DNA of 64,000 nucleotides from Arthrobacter sp. StoSoilA2 (GTDB taxonomy: Bacteria; Actinomycetota; Actinomycetes; Actinomycetales; Micrococcaceae), in NCBI RefSeq assembly GCF_019977195.1, contig NZ_AP024643.1, positions 2,108,001 through 2,172,000 of the forward strand, written 5' to 3'. This document shows, in pieces, positions 43,568 to 53,219 of the stretch. A program made the position numbers and the translations under genes. The notes below the pieces were generated by a model, which saw only the letters and a list, made by a program, of their open reading frames with translations, was not told where the DNA came from and searched no databases. The stretch's first letter is position 1. Every line of letters starts with the position of its first letter.

Positions 43568-44404
43568 ATGGCATTTCTTGAGGTCGAAAAGGGCAAGCGC
43601 GTCTACTACGAGCACTACCGCGGGGACAAGACCCCCGTGGTGCTCGTGCACTGCTGGGGAGGCACAGCCCAGCTGTGGAACTCGACGCTCAGCGCGCTGC
43701 TCAGCGCGGGGCACGAAGTGGTCAGGCTGGACCAGCGCGGCTGTGGGCAGTCTGACAAGGACTTCTCGGATGCATCCATCGGAGCGATCGCATCCGACGT
43801 CGTCGCTCTTGTGGAGCACTGCGGACTGGCCAAGCCGGTCATTAACGGCTGGTCCTTAGGCGGTGCGGTTGCAATGGAGGCTGGATCGCGACTGGGCGAC
43901 AATGTCAGCGGGCTCGTTCTGACAGGTGCAGCCACCCCCCGTTTCACGCCGACCGAAGGCTGGCCGTACGGCAACGACCGTCAGGGAAGCGAGGACAACC
44001 TGGCCCTGATGGCCGTAGACCGTCCGGCAGTGATGAAGGGTATTGCGGATGCATGCTTCGCCAAGCCGGTGTCACCTGAGCTGGCCGCGTGGGCATGGAG
44101 TCAGTTCGCACTGAACGGGCCCGTAGCTGAGCAGAGCCTGCGTGAGCTGCTCGATATTGACCAGCGGCAGCTCGCTCGTGAGTTCGACCGGCCGGTTCTC
44201 GTCGTGGCGGGGGACGAGGACGCCTTTGTGCCGTACGACGGCGTCCTGGCGGCAGTGGATCTGTTCCCAAGTGCCCGGCTGGTGAAGATGGAAGGATGCG
44301 GGCACGCTCCGAACATGGAGAACCCGAGCGCGTACAATGCCGAGCTGCTCTCCTTCCTTCAGGAGATCGGCGAGGGCGCTGACGCTCGGCAGGGCGACGC
44401 CTAG
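43568..44404 (+). CDS. Alpha/beta hydrolase, probable lactonase/esterase
   Basis: 278-residue hydrolase: VVLVHCWGGTAQLWNST (oxyanion), GWSLGG (nucleophile Ser about 99), VVAGDEDAFVPYDG (acid) and MEGCGHAPNMENP (His). Start at 43568 follows CGGAGC. It lies 88 bp after BVMO 1 and is the natural partner to open the lactone or ester that BVMO 1 makes. A 27-bp palindrome follows the stop. Confidence 0.88.
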   Translation: MAFLEVEKGKRVYYEHYRGDKTPVVLVHCWGGTAQLWNSTLSALLSAGHEVVRLDQRGCGQSDKDFSDASIGAIASDVVALVEHCGLAKPVINGWSLGGAVAMEAGSRLGDNVSGLVLTGAATPRFTPTEGWPYGNDRQGSEDNLALMAVDRPAVMKGIADACFAKPVSPELAAWAWSQFALNGPVAEQSLRELLDIDQRQLAREFDRPVLVVAGDEDAFVPYDGVLAAVDLFPSARLVKMEGCGHAPNMENPSAYNAELLSFLQEIGEGADARQGDA

Positions 44405-44741
44405 TTATTGGCCTCGTGTAGCCCGCGGAAATCCAGCGCCGCCGACATCGACGATGTCGGCGGCCACCTGTAGCACGTGGGACTGGATCATGGTTCTCCC
44501 CCTGGGCAACTGTTTCATGTAGCCGCGGTTCGACATGGAGCAGGTCGGCAAGACTCCTTATGGCAACACTGAAACACATGCTTTGGTCAGCGAAGCGCGT
44601 TCCTGGGCGAGGACGGCGACCCTGTTCGCAGGATTTGGGATCGCCGGCCTCCCCAGTAGGACACCAAGGGGTCGAAGGCCGGGACTCTTAGGCATCAGGG
44701 TGGCATGAAGCGAATCTCCAGACCGGGAAGGTGCAGAATTT
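44405..44741 (+). promoter_or_regulatory. Spacer upstream of SDR-ADH pair
   Basis: 337 bp with no supported gene. It contains the palindrome at 44438-44464 and a pair TGTTTCA (44511) / TGAAACA (44570) in inverted orientation. This may be where a separate transcript for the SDR-ADH-hydrolase-BVMO 2 run begins. Confidence 0.35.
44438..44464. other. 27-bp perfect inverted repeat
   Basis: GCCGCCGACATCG and its complement meet around a single central base, 34 bp after the hydrolase stop. No T run follows. It could be a terminator hairpin of the actinobacterial kind or a protein-binding site. Confidence 0.55.
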
Positions 44742-45548
44742 ATGAATACTCGAGGACAGCTCCGAGACAAAATAGTCGTCATAACCGGGGCAAGTTCGGG
44801 AGTCGGGCGAGCCAGCGCCACCGTGTTCGCCGCTGAAGGCGCGAAAGTCGTCGTGGCCGACATTATCGAGGAGCCGTTGGCGGGAGGCTTCGGAGCCGAC
44901 GAGGAATCCTCGACCGCTGAATTGATCAAATCCAACGGGGGTGACGCCGTCTTCGTCAAGTGCGACGTCACCAAAGCGGGTGAGGTCGATGCTGCGGTCC
45001 GAGCTGCTGTGGAGCGCTACGGCCGCCTGGACGTGATGTTTAACAATGCCGGGGTTTACCGTGGCGGAAAATTGCTGGACGAGTTCACGGAAGAAGACCT
45101 CCAGCTCTGTTTCGACGTTAACGTCAAAGGTACTTTCCTGGGGACTCAGGCGGCCATTCGACAGTTTAGGGACCAACAGCGCGTCAGTGCGGACAACGCC
45201 GGAACGATCATCAACCTGGTCTCAACTGCGGGACTCCATGGCAACCTGAAGCAATCGGTTTATAACATTTCCAAGGCGGCACAGGCCAACCTGACGCGTT
45301 GTGCCGCCCTCGAATATGGTCCGGAAGGAGTACGGATCAATGGGATTTGTCCTACGTTTACCAAAACCGCGCTGACGCGGAATCTCTTTGACGACACTGC
45401 CTTCATGGAGAACTTCACCGACAGCGTTCCGCTAAAGCGCTGGGGAGAGACTGACGACATCGCCAAATTGGCTCTATTCCTAGCCAGTGATGCATCGAGC
45501 TACATCCACGGCGCTCTTATTCCAGTAGACGGAGGCAAATCCCTATGA
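44742..45548 (+). CDS. SDR-family oxidoreductase
   Basis: 268-residue classical SDR: TGASSGVG (about 15-22), FNNAGVY (about 98), catalytic Ser in NLVSTAG and Tyr/Lys in YNISKAA (about 168-174), C-terminal HGALIPVDGG. ATG at 44742 follows GGAAGG. Its stop overlaps the alcohol dehydrogenase start (ATGA). Likely converts a secondary alcohol to the ketone used by a BVMO, or oxidises the hydroxyacid made by lactone hydrolysis; which one is inference. Confidence 0.9.
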   Translation: MNTRGQLRDKIVVITGASSGVGRASATVFAAEGAKVVVADIIEEPLAGGFGADEESSTAELIKSNGGDAVFVKCDVTKAGEVDAAVRAAVERYGRLDVMFNNAGVYRGGKLLDEFTEEDLQLCFDVNVKGTFLGTQAAIRQFRDQQRVSADNAGTIINLVSTAGLHGNLKQSVYNISKAAQANLTRCAALEYGPEGVRINGICPTFTKTALTRNLFDDTAFMENFTDSVPLKRWGETDDIAKLALFLASDASSYIHGALIPVDGGKSL

Positions 45549-46753
45549 CGAATGGATCAGCGGCGGGCACTAAGGTGCCCGCGACCACCCCTGCATCTCG
45601 AGGAGAAGATGGGGGAGTTAAGTATCCACTTACGATCCGCGGGGCTGTGCTGGAAGACGCAGGCAGGGACCGGCCTTACGCTATGTCCCGTCCAGTATCG
45701 GTTACTGAAGTCACATTGTCCGCACCGGGACCCGATGAGGTCCTGGTGCGGATCGAAGCGGCCGGGGTATGTCACTCGGACCTATCCGTGGTCAACGGAA
45801 GTCGGGAGCGTCCCCTCCCTATGCTGCTGGGCCATGAGGCGGCCGGCCGGGTTCTGGACCGTGGAACTGAGGTTACCGACTTGGAGATCGGCGACCGCGT
45901 GGTGATGGTATTCCTGCCTCGCTGCGGGCAGTGTTCCGGCTGCAGAACCGGTGGCAAACAACCGTGTTCTCCGGGTACTGAGGCGAACACTGCGGGCACG
46001 CTCTTCAGCGGTGGAATTCGTCTGGAACGTGCTGGCGGCCCGGTAAAGCACCATTTGGGTGTGTCGGCCTTTGCCACCCACGCCGTTGTGGATCGTCGCT
46101 CAGTTGTCCGGGTCGATGATGACATCCCCGCCGAAGTGGCAGCCGTTCTAGGGTGTGCTGTGCTCACCGGCGGCGGAGCGGTACTGAACGCTGCCCGGCC
46201 GGGACCGGATGACAGCGTCGCCGTCGTGGGCCTTGGCGGGGTGGGGATGGCTGCCCTTATCACGGCACTTTCCTTGGGTGTGAAGGAAGTGATTGGCATT
46301 GACAACCTGGAAGAGAAGCTTGACCAAGCACTCGCAGCAGGTGCCGGCGCCTCCTATACTCCAGCACAGGCCTCTGAAAGAGGGATAAGGGCGGACTATG
46401 TCATTGAGGCCGCAGGCCATCCGCGAGCCTTTGAAGCGGCCATCGGGCTCACCGCTCCGGGCGGAACAATGGTAACGGTCGGGCTGCCGGCTCCGGACGC
46501 CCGCTCTACAATCAGCCCCCTGGCCATCACTGCAGAAGCAAAGACGATCACCGGGTGCTACCTCGGGTCCGCTGTTCCGGAACGGGACATTCCCGTATTC
46601 GCCCAGCTTTGGCGCGAGGGCAAGCTCGCCGTCGAAACACTTATCTCGTCCCGAATCCGACTGGACGAAATCAATGAGGCCTTCGACCATCTCGACGCGG
46701 GCCGGGCCGTGCGCCAAGTGATTATCTTCGACGATCCCGGCGAAGCCGGCTAG
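45545..46753 (+). CDS. Zn-dependent alcohol dehydrogenase
   Basis: 402-residue medium-chain dehydrogenase. Catalytic zinc ligands: Cys in AGVCHSD, His in LGHEAAG and a later Cys in VLGCAVLTGGG. Structural zinc Cys: CGQCSGC and KQPC. NAD-binding GLGGVG near 228. The N-terminus has about 25 extra residues (ATTPASRGEDGGV) compared with relatives, but ATG at 45545 is the coupled start. Likely oxidises the primary alcohol released by the BVMO-hydrolase steps. Confidence 0.92.
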   Translation: MTNGSAAGTKVPATTPASRGEDGGVKYPLTIRGAVLEDAGRDRPYAMSRPVSVTEVTLSAPGPDEVLVRIEAAGVCHSDLSVVNGSRERPLPMLLGHEAAGRVLDRGTEVTDLEIGDRVVMVFLPRCGQCSGCRTGGKQPCSPGTEANTAGTLFSGGIRLERAGGPVKHHLGVSAFATHAVVDRRSVVRVDDDIPAEVAAVLGCAVLTGGGAVLNAARPGPDDSVAVVGLGGVGMAALITALSLGVKEVIGIDNLEEKLDQALAAGAGASYTPAQASERGIRADYVIEAAGHPRAFEAAIGLTAPGGTMVTVGLPAPDARSTISPLAITAEAKTITGCYLGSAVPERDIPVFAQLWREGKLAVETLISSRIRLDEINEAFDHLDAGRAVRQVIIFDDPGEAG

Positions 46754-46840
46754 TCCCCATCACCAATCGAGGGCCGCAATGCTGCGGTTCATAAAAGCTA
46801 GCCGGCCCCCACGGGTGTCTGGTGCAAGGAAGGATGTTTC

Positions 46841-47710
46841 GTGAGTATTTATCCGGGAGTGGTCTCCGGTACGGTCGATGCCGCGGGGGCAACTGTCCGC
46901 TACTACGACGGCGGCCAATCGGGCTCCGGCCCGGTCATTGTGATGGTGCACGGCACCGGTGGCCGGACGGACACGCATTTCTTCACCCTGTACCCGATGC
47001 TGGCCTCACGCCATCGGGTGATTGGAGTGGACATGTCGGACCAGACTCCCGGGGAGGAGCCGCTGACAGTTGACCACTTAGCAGCCCAGGTACGGGCTGT
47101 GCTGGATGCGGTGGTTCCTGGGCGGTCCGTGGTCCTGGTCGGATACTCCTTAGGGGCGGCGACGGTCGCTGTTATGGCCGCCAAACACCCCGAGCTCGTG
47201 GAGGCTCTCGTACTGGTCAACGGTTGGGCCGTGACCGATCACGCCCTCCGGTTGCGCCTGTCGCTGTGGCGGAGACTCTACGAGCAGGGACCCTCCGAAG
47301 CCTTGGCGGAGTACATGATGCTCAATGTGTACAGCCGCGTCTGGCTCAACGCGAGATCCTGGACCGAGATCGAACAGCTGCGTACCGCCTATCAGGTGGG
47401 TCCGGGCAGCAACCGCATGATGGAGCTGAATTCTGCCCTGGACATCTCCTCGTCCCTGGCTGGAATTCAAGCCCGCACGCTGGTGATCGGCAGCACGTTT
47501 GACCAGCTCATCCCCATCGGCCACAGCCACGAACTCTTCGGCGGCATCACCGATGCGCGCCTGGCAAAGGTCGGCAGTGGCCACGCATCGGTGACGGAGC
47601 GACCGGCCGAGATTTTCCACCTGATCGATCATTTCGTCCGAGAACCACAGGACCATCCCGCTGGGACCGTGGTTGGCGACGACGTCCTGCAGCAACTGAG
47701 CCGACTCTAG
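46841..47710 (+). CDS. Alpha/beta hydrolase
   Basis: 289-residue hydrolase: VIVMVHGTGGRTDTHFF (oxyanion), VGYSLGAAT (nucleophile Ser about 102), IGSTFDQLIP (acid) and VGSGHASVTERP (His). GTG at 46841 has GGAAGGA upstream. It lies 18 bp before BVMO 2, so it probably handles the BVMO 2 product. Confidence 0.87.
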   Translation: MSIYPGVVSGTVDAAGATVRYYDGGQSGSGPVIVMVHGTGGRTDTHFFTLYPMLASRHRVIGVDMSDQTPGEEPLTVDHLAAQVRAVLDAVVPGRSVVLVGYSLGAATVAVMAAKHPELVEALVLVNGWAVTDHALRLRLSLWRRLYEQGPSEALAEYMMLNVYSRVWLNARSWTEIEQLRTAYQVGPGSNRMMELNSALDISSSLAGIQARTLVIGSTFDQLIPIGHSHELFGGITDARLAKVGSGHASVTERPAEIFHLIDHFVREPQDHPAGTVVGDDVLQQLSRL

Positions 47711-47728
47711 AAACACAAAGGACCTCCC

Positions 47729-49237
47729 ATGAGCACCTCAAACCCCGTCGAGACGGACATCATCATCATCGGGACCGGTTTCTCCGGTCTTGCCATGGCT
47801 GCTCAGCTCAAGCGCCATGGCCGGGACTCATTCATCATCCTTGAGCGCGCTGGCGACGTGGGTGGCACCTGGCGTGACAATCAGTATCCCGGGGCCGCCT
47901 GTGACCAGCCCTCGCACATGTACTCTCTGTCCTTTCGCCTGAACCCGGATTGGTCAAATGCATTCTCTGCCCAGCCGGAGATCTGGGAGTACCTGCGTAC
48001 CACTGCCCGTGAAGAGCACCTAATGCCGCACATCCGCTTCAACGCCGAGGTATTGGATGCCAGCTGGGACGAGGAAGCACAGCAGTGGACTGTCACCACG
48101 GGGGCCGGGACTTATGTCGGCAATATCCTCGTCAGTGCCGCCGGTCTGTTATCTGAACCCAAGCTGCCCGAGATCAAGGGTCTGGAGACTTTCACCGGTG
48201 ACTTGTTCCACTCGGCCCGCTGGGATCACCGGACCACACTGGCGGGGAAGCGCATCGGGGTGATCGGCACCGGGGCGTCAGGCATCCAGATCATCCCCAA
48301 GTTGGCGCAGGAAGCATTGCAGCTGACCGTCTTTCAACGCACCCCGCACTGGATCGTCCCGCGAGCGGACAAGGAATACAGTGATTCCGAAAAGGGGATG
48401 TTCCGAAAGGACCCCGCGATCATGCAGCGGCTGCGCACCCAGATGTTCTGGGAGAACGAAGAACGCTTCGCCCAGCGCGCAGCCATTCCCTCCCTGCTGG
48501 CCAAGGCAACCGAACTTGCCCTCGGGCACCTCCACACCCAGGTCCGCAATGAAGAACTGCGCGCCAAACTTACGCCGGACTACGAGATCGGCTGCAAGCG
48601 AATCCTCAAGTCCAACGACTACTACCCCGCCCTACAGCGCGACAACGTGAATCTGGTCACGGGCGGCATTGAGCGGATCGAGGGGAACATGGTCTCGATG
48701 CAGGACGGCAGCCAGCACGAGCTGGACGCGCTGGTCCTGGCGACCGGCTTCGAAGCCACCGATCCGCCCATCGCCAAGCGCATCCACGGACGCGCCGGCC
48801 GCTCCTTATCTGAGCGCTGGTCACAAGGAGCGGAGGCATACAAGACCACCTCGGTCAGCGGCTTTCCCAACCTCTTCGTTTTGGGCGGACCCAACACCGG
48901 CATCGGTCACAACTCGCAGGTGTATATGTTCGAGGCCCAAGTGGAACACGTTCTAGGCGCACTTGACTACATGTCCGTCAACCACATCCCTGCATTAGAG
49001 GTAACTCCCACAGCAGAAGACGAATTCAGGGAGAGTGTGGACCGCCGCGCCTCCACCACTGTCTGGCTCACCGGCGGCTGCAGCACCTGGTACATAGATC
49101 CCCGCAACGGCCGGTTAACAACCCTTTGGCCCGACTACTCCCACACTTTTCAGAAAGAAGTCGCACCATTCAGCCCTTCTGCCTATCAGGCCGTGCGAAC
49201 CGGAGCGAACTCGACCCCAGTTGAAGGGACACGATGA
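47729..49237 (+). CDS. Baeyer-Villiger monooxygenase (BVMO 2)
   Basis: 502-residue type I BVMO. GTGFSG at about 15-20, fingerprint FTGDLFHSARWD at 155-166 (WD variant), second Rossmann GTGASG near 182. The shorter length and WD ending resemble the HAPMO/aryl-ketone and EtaA-like groups rather than cyclohexanone monooxygenases, so its ketone is probably different from that of BVMO 1. ATG at 47729 follows AAAGGA. Confidence 0.92.
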   Translation: MSTSNPVETDIIIIGTGFSGLAMAAQLKRHGRDSFIILERAGDVGGTWRDNQYPGAACDQPSHMYSLSFRLNPDWSNAFSAQPEIWEYLRTTAREEHLMPHIRFNAEVLDASWDEEAQQWTVTTGAGTYVGNILVSAAGLLSEPKLPEIKGLETFTGDLFHSARWDHRTTLAGKRIGVIGTGASGIQIIPKLAQEALQLTVFQRTPHWIVPRADKEYSDSEKGMFRKDPAIMQRLRTQMFWENEERFAQRAAIPSLLAKATELALGHLHTQVRNEELRAKLTPDYEIGCKRILKSNDYYPALQRDNVNLVTGGIERIEGNMVSMQDGSQHELDALVLATGFEATDPPIAKRIHGRAGRSLSERWSQGAEAYKTTSVSGFPNLFVLGGPNTGIGHNSQVYMFEAQVEHVLGALDYMSVNHIPALEVTPTAEDEFRESVDRRASTTVWLTGGCSTWYIDPRNGRLTTLWPDYSHTFQKEVAPFSPSAYQAVRTGANSTPVEGTR

Positions 49238-49326
49238 CCACCAACAAGAACACGTCACCCGTACCCGCAGTCACCGAGCATATCGGACTGCTGGCGTGCG
49301 GGACGGGCTGGGCGCGTATGAGCTGA
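49234..49326 (+). pseudogene. Truncated coupled ORF after BVMO 2
   Basis: An ATG overlapping the BVMO 2 stop opens a 30-codon frame (MTTNKNTSPVPAVTEHIGLL) that breaks off at a TGA. The start overlap is what a real next gene would show, so this is probably the 5' stub of a lost operon member. Downstream frames (for example AYELRVTRQTVFAFDGTLLS) are unrecognised. Confidence 0.4.
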
Positions 49327-49949
49327 GGGTGACCCGCCAGACGGTATTTGCCTTCGACGGGACATTGCTTAGCTCGAGTTGAAAGGTGACCCGATTGGCA
49401 CACCTCGGCTGACATGGGACAAACCCATGCAGCACGACGTGATTTCGATCCGGCAGCTGGAAAACCGGGTGGCGTCGCTGTTCAAGCTTGCAGCCGAGAA
49501 AACACGGAGGCAACTCAGGAATCAACATCGAACGAGGCGACGTCGCATGCGGATGCGGTCCAGCGTGGCCACGGAACGCACTCAGCTAGGCGACGCTGTG
49601 TTTGTGAGCCGCACTGACAGGCTGTAACGGCGGGCAGCGGGATGAAAAGGTGTGACTCCTGCATCTGCGATTAACTTTGCCGGGGAGTGGACCCCGCGGC
49701 CCTATGACGCACCCTCCGTCTCTGATTGAAAAACATTCATGACGATTCGATAGAACAAGAAGACGTGCCCTTCACAGGTCTTCTGCTCGCTGTCTGCGCC
49801 GTCGTGGGTAGGAGACGTTCCGCTCCTTGCGGAAGACGGCGGAGCTGTGGTCAACCTACTGCTGGTACTGGCTCTGTTAAGCAGACCCTGGTTGCTGGAC
49901 GTCGGAATCCTTCAGGGGATTCAAGAAGAGAAGAGAAGAGAGTGGAAAC
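49327..49949. other. Gap before pntA
   Basis: 623 bp. A plus-strand stretch near 49425-49530 reads MQHDVISIRQLENRVASLFK and looks protein-like but has no start context or known family. No riboswitch or clear promoter is recognised before pntA. Confidence 0.3.
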
Positions 49950-51509
49950 GTGACACGTATCGGGATCGTGGCTGAGTTGGGCCAAGAGACGAGGGTGGCG
50001 GCGACGCCTGTCACCGTGAGGCAGTTGTTGGGGTTGGGTTACGAGGTTGTGGTGGAGAAGGGCGCGGGGGAGTCCTCGTCGTTCCGTGATGAAGCCTATG
50101 CTGAAGCCGGGGCGCTGATTGTTGGTGCTGATGAGGCATGGAGCAGCGACGTTGTGCTGCGGGTCAATCCGCCCACCGGAGAGGAAATAGGTCGGCTGGC
50201 TCCTCGTTCCACGCTGATCGGTTCGTTGAGCCCTGCATTGCGGCCGGAGCTTGTTGAGGCTTTGGCTTCGCGTCCGATCACGGCGATGGCGCTGGATGCG
50301 GTTCCGCGGATCTCGCGTGCTCAATCGATGGACGTGCTGAGTTCGATGGCGAATATCGCCGGTTACCGTGCGGTGGTTGAAGCGGCGCATGAGTTTGGCA
50401 GGTTTTTCACTGGGCAGGTGACAGCGGCAGGCAAGGTTCCGCCAGCGAAGGTGCTGGTGGCCGGTGCCGGCGTTGCCGGGTTGGCGGCGATCGGTGCCGC
50501 GTCGAGTCTGGGAGCAATTGTCCGGGCGACGGATCCACGCCCTGAGGTGGCGGACCAGGTGAAGTCAATTGGCGGGACCTACCTCAAGGTTGAGGTGGAG
50601 GAGGAGATGAAATCCTCTGACGGGTATGCAAAAGCGACGTCGGAGGCGTACAACGCCCGGGCAGCGGAAATCTACTCGGAGCAGGCCCGTGACGTTGACA
50701 TCATCATCACCACCGCCCTGATCCCGGGACGGCCGGCACCCAAGCTGCTAACGGCCGAGGATGTGGCCGCGATGAAGGCCGGCAGCGTGATTGTTGACAT
50801 GGCTGCGGGGCAGGGCGGGAATGTCGAAGGCTCCGTTGCCGGAGAACGCATCGTCACTGACAACGGAGTGGTAATCCTGGGCTACACGGACCTTCCAGCC
50901 CGTTTGCCGGCCCAGGCTTCCCAGCTGTACGGGACGAATATGGTGAACCTGCTTAAGCTCCTGACTCCGGGCAAGGACGGCCGGCTCCGGATCGATTTTG
51001 ATGACGTGGTGCAGCGGTCGGTGACGGTGGTCCGGGAGGGGGAGCTGACCTGGCCGCCGCCACCGGTCCAGGTTTCCGCCGCCCCGGTGGTGAAGCCGGA
51101 GGCGTCCGTGGCCGCCGAAAGCCCGGCACCGAAGAAAAAGCAGGGCCTGAGCGCGGCCGGTAAGGCCGGGCTCTTTGCCGCGGGCATCGCCGCGCTGTTT
51201 CTGGTCAGCGCGGTTGCCCCGGCGCCGCTGCCGCAGCACTTCACGGTATTGATGCTCTCGGTCGTGGTCGGTTTTTACGTGATCGGGAAGGTCCACCACG
51301 CCCTGCATACCCCGTTGATGTCCGTGACGAACGCGATCTCCGGGATCATCGTCGTCGGCGCCCTGCTGCAGGTCACCTCGGAAAACCCGGTGATGCAGGT
51401 CCTCGCCGCCGTCGCGGTGATGCTGGCCAGCATCAACATTTTTGGCGGCTTCGCCGTGACCCGCCGTATGCTCGCCATGTTCTCCCGCGGAGACGGGGCA
51501 CGTAAATGA
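49950..51509 (+). CDS. pntA: NAD(P)+ transhydrogenase subunit alpha
   Basis: 519-residue subunit carrying domain I and part of the membrane domain. Residues 1-370 are the NAD(H)-binding domain, with VLVAGAGVAGLAAIGAASSL near 170 as the Rossmann motif and RISRAQSMDVLSSMANIAGY as the conserved interface. A Pro/Ala/Lys linker leads to about four membrane helices (415-510). Start is GTG at 49950. Its stop overlaps the pntB ATG. With PntB it drives NADH to NADPH using the proton gradient, useful for the NADPH-requiring BVMOs nearby. Confidence 0.94.
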   Translation: MTRIGIVAELGQETRVAATPVTVRQLLGLGYEVVVEKGAGESSSFRDEAYAEAGALIVGADEAWSSDVVLRVNPPTGEEIGRLAPRSTLIGSLSPALRPELVEALASRPITAMALDAVPRISRAQSMDVLSSMANIAGYRAVVEAAHEFGRFFTGQVTAAGKVPPAKVLVAGAGVAGLAAIGAASSLGAIVRATDPRPEVADQVKSIGGTYLKVEVEEEMKSSDGYAKATSEAYNARAAEIYSEQARDVDIIITTALIPGRPAPKLLTAEDVAAMKAGSVIVDMAAGQGGNVEGSVAGERIVTDNGVVILGYTDLPARLPAQASQLYGTNMVNLLKLLTPGKDGRLRIDFDDVVQRSVTVVREGELTWPPPPVQVSAAPVVKPEASVAAESPAPKKKQGLSAAGKAGLFAAGIAALFLVSAVAPAPLPQHFTVLMLSVVVGFYVIGKVHHALHTPLMSVTNAISGIIVVGALLQVTSENPVMQVLAAVAVMLASINIFGGFAVTRRMLAMFSRGDGARK

Positions 51510-52981
51510 ACGCCGTCACTGAAGCAGCAGTAACACTTACGAGGAGCCTTACCGTGTCCGACACTGTCACCGGTCCGTTGACCGCCGACACTATTGCGGG
51601 AGCTGCATACATTGTTGCGGCCCTGCTGTTCATCCTCAGCCTCGCGGGGCTGAGCAAACACGAGAATGCCCGTGCCGGGGTGATCTACGGCATCGCCGGC
51701 ATGGTCATCGCCCTGGCCGCGACCGTCTGGCTGACTGTCCAGGGTGCTTGGGGTTCCGGGCATGGCATCACGGGCCTGGTCCTCCTCCTGGCCGCCGTTG
51801 TCGTCGGTGGTGCCATCGGTCTCTGGCGTGCCCGGGTGGTGGAAATGACCGGCATGCCCGAGCTGATTGCCTTGCTGCACAGCTTCGTGGGCCTCGCCGC
51901 AGTCCTGGTGGGCTGGAACGGGCACCTTGAAGCGCCGGCCCTGTCACGGGAGCTGATGGCGGTCCACCACGCCGAGGTGTTCATCGGCGTGTTCATCGGC
52001 GCCGTCACGTTTACCGGCTCGATCGTGGCGTTCCTGAAGCTTTCCGCCCGGATGAAGTCCTCGCCGCTGATGCTGCCGGGCAAAAACGGGATCAACCTGG
52101 GCGCCCTCGTTGTGTTCGTCGTCCTGACCGTCTGGTACGTCAACGATTCCCAGCTCTGGCTACTCATCGTTATCACGGCCCTGGCTCTGGGGCTGGGCTG
52201 GCATCTGGTCGCCTCCATCGGCGGCGGTGACATGCCCGTGGTTGTGTCCATGCTCAACAGCTACTCCGGCTGGGCCGCAGCCGCCGCCGGCTTCCTGCTG
52301 AACAATGACCTGCTCATCATCACCGGCGCCCTCGTAGGCTCCTCCGGCGCCTACCTGTCCTACATCATGTGCAAAGCCATGAACCGGTCCTTCATCTCCG
52401 TGATCGCCGGCGGCTTCGGCATCGCCGCCCCGGCCAGCACGGGGGACACGGACCAGGGCGAGCACCGGGAAATCACGGCCGAAGCGACAGCGGAAATGCT
52501 GGCCAACGCCTCCAGCGTCGTCATCACCCCCGGCTACGGAATGGCCGTCGCCCAAGCGCAGTACCCCGTCGCTGAACTGGCACACCAGCTCCGCGAGAAG
52601 GGCGTGAACGTCAGGTTCGGCATCCACCCGGTCGCCGGTCGCCTGCCCGGGCACATGAACGTGCTCCTTGCCGAAGCCAAAGTCCCTTACGACATCGTCC
52701 TGGAAATGGACGAAATCAACGACGAGCTCGAAGACACGTCAGTGGTACTGGTCATCGGAGCGAACGACACCGTCAATCCCGCCGCGGCCGAAGACCCGGG
52801 CAGCCCCATCGCCGGCATGCCCGTCCTCAAAGTCTGGGAAGCCGAAAACGTCATCGTGTTCAAACGCTCCATGGCCGCAGGCTACGCCGGAGTCCAAAAC
52901 CCCCTCTTCTACCGAGACAACTCCCAAATGCTCTTCGGCGACGCCAAACAACGCGTCGAAGACATCCTTCGTGCATTTTAA
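51506..52981 (+). CDS. pntB: NAD(P)+ transhydrogenase subunit beta
   Basis: 491-residue subunit: about eight or nine membrane helices (25-290), then the NADP(H)-binding domain III with TPGYGMAVAQAQYPVAELA and GADDT-like VLVIGANDTVNPAA; FKRSMAAGYAGVQNPLFYRD is the conserved C-terminal segment. ATG at 51506 overlaps the pntA stop; a GTG at 51554 with GAGGAG upstream is an equally good start and would fit the family length better. Confidence 0.94.
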   Translation: MNAVTEAAVTLTRSLTVSDTVTGPLTADTIAGAAYIVAALLFILSLAGLSKHENARAGVIYGIAGMVIALAATVWLTVQGAWGSGHGITGLVLLLAAVVVGGAIGLWRARVVEMTGMPELIALLHSFVGLAAVLVGWNGHLEAPALSRELMAVHHAEVFIGVFIGAVTFTGSIVAFLKLSARMKSSPLMLPGKNGINLGALVVFVVLTVWYVNDSQLWLLIVITALALGLGWHLVASIGGGDMPVVVSMLNSYSGWAAAAAGFLLNNDLLIITGALVGSSGAYLSYIMCKAMNRSFISVIAGGFGIAAPASTGDTDQGEHREITAEATAEMLANASSVVITPGYGMAVAQAQYPVAELAHQLREKGVNVRFGIHPVAGRLPGHMNVLLAEAKVPYDIVLEMDEINDELEDTSVVLVIGANDTVNPAAAEDPGSPIAGMPVLKVWEAENVIVFKRSMAAGYAGVQNPLFYRDNSQMLFGDAKQRVEDILRAF

Positions 52982-52994
52982 GGAGAGAAGGAAT

Positions 52995-53219
52995 ATGCCC
53001 AGAGGTCGACTTTTTTCTATGGGAGCTAGTCACATGCAGAGGCTCTCGGCTGTTCACGATCCGACCCCCTGCGCAGAGGAAACACCGGTGCCCAGAGACG
53101 CCATCAACATTGACGAACTTTCCGCATCCCCTTGGGTTGGACTCCACTACCGCCATGAGTTCTTGCTCCACTACAGGCACGAGCAGTTGGTACACATCAC
53201 AAGGACTGATGCCCAATGA
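52995..53219 (+). CDS. Small protein of unknown family (ASPWVGLHYRHE motif)
   Basis: 74-residue frame starting 13 bp after pntB with a very strong ribosome site (AGGAGAGAAGG). The N-terminal half is unremarkable; the C-terminal half contains ELSASPWVGLHYRHEFLLHY, in which LHYRHE is repeated, followed by RHEQLVHI. A related sequence occurs at 23497-23622, which supports a real family. No signal peptide or membrane helix. I do not recognise it; a small regulatory or leader-type protein co-transcribed with pntAB is possible. Confidence 0.55.
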   Translation: MPRGRLFSMGASHMQRLSAVHDPTPCAEETPVPRDAINIDELSASPWVGLHYRHEFLLHYRHEQLVHITRTDAQ

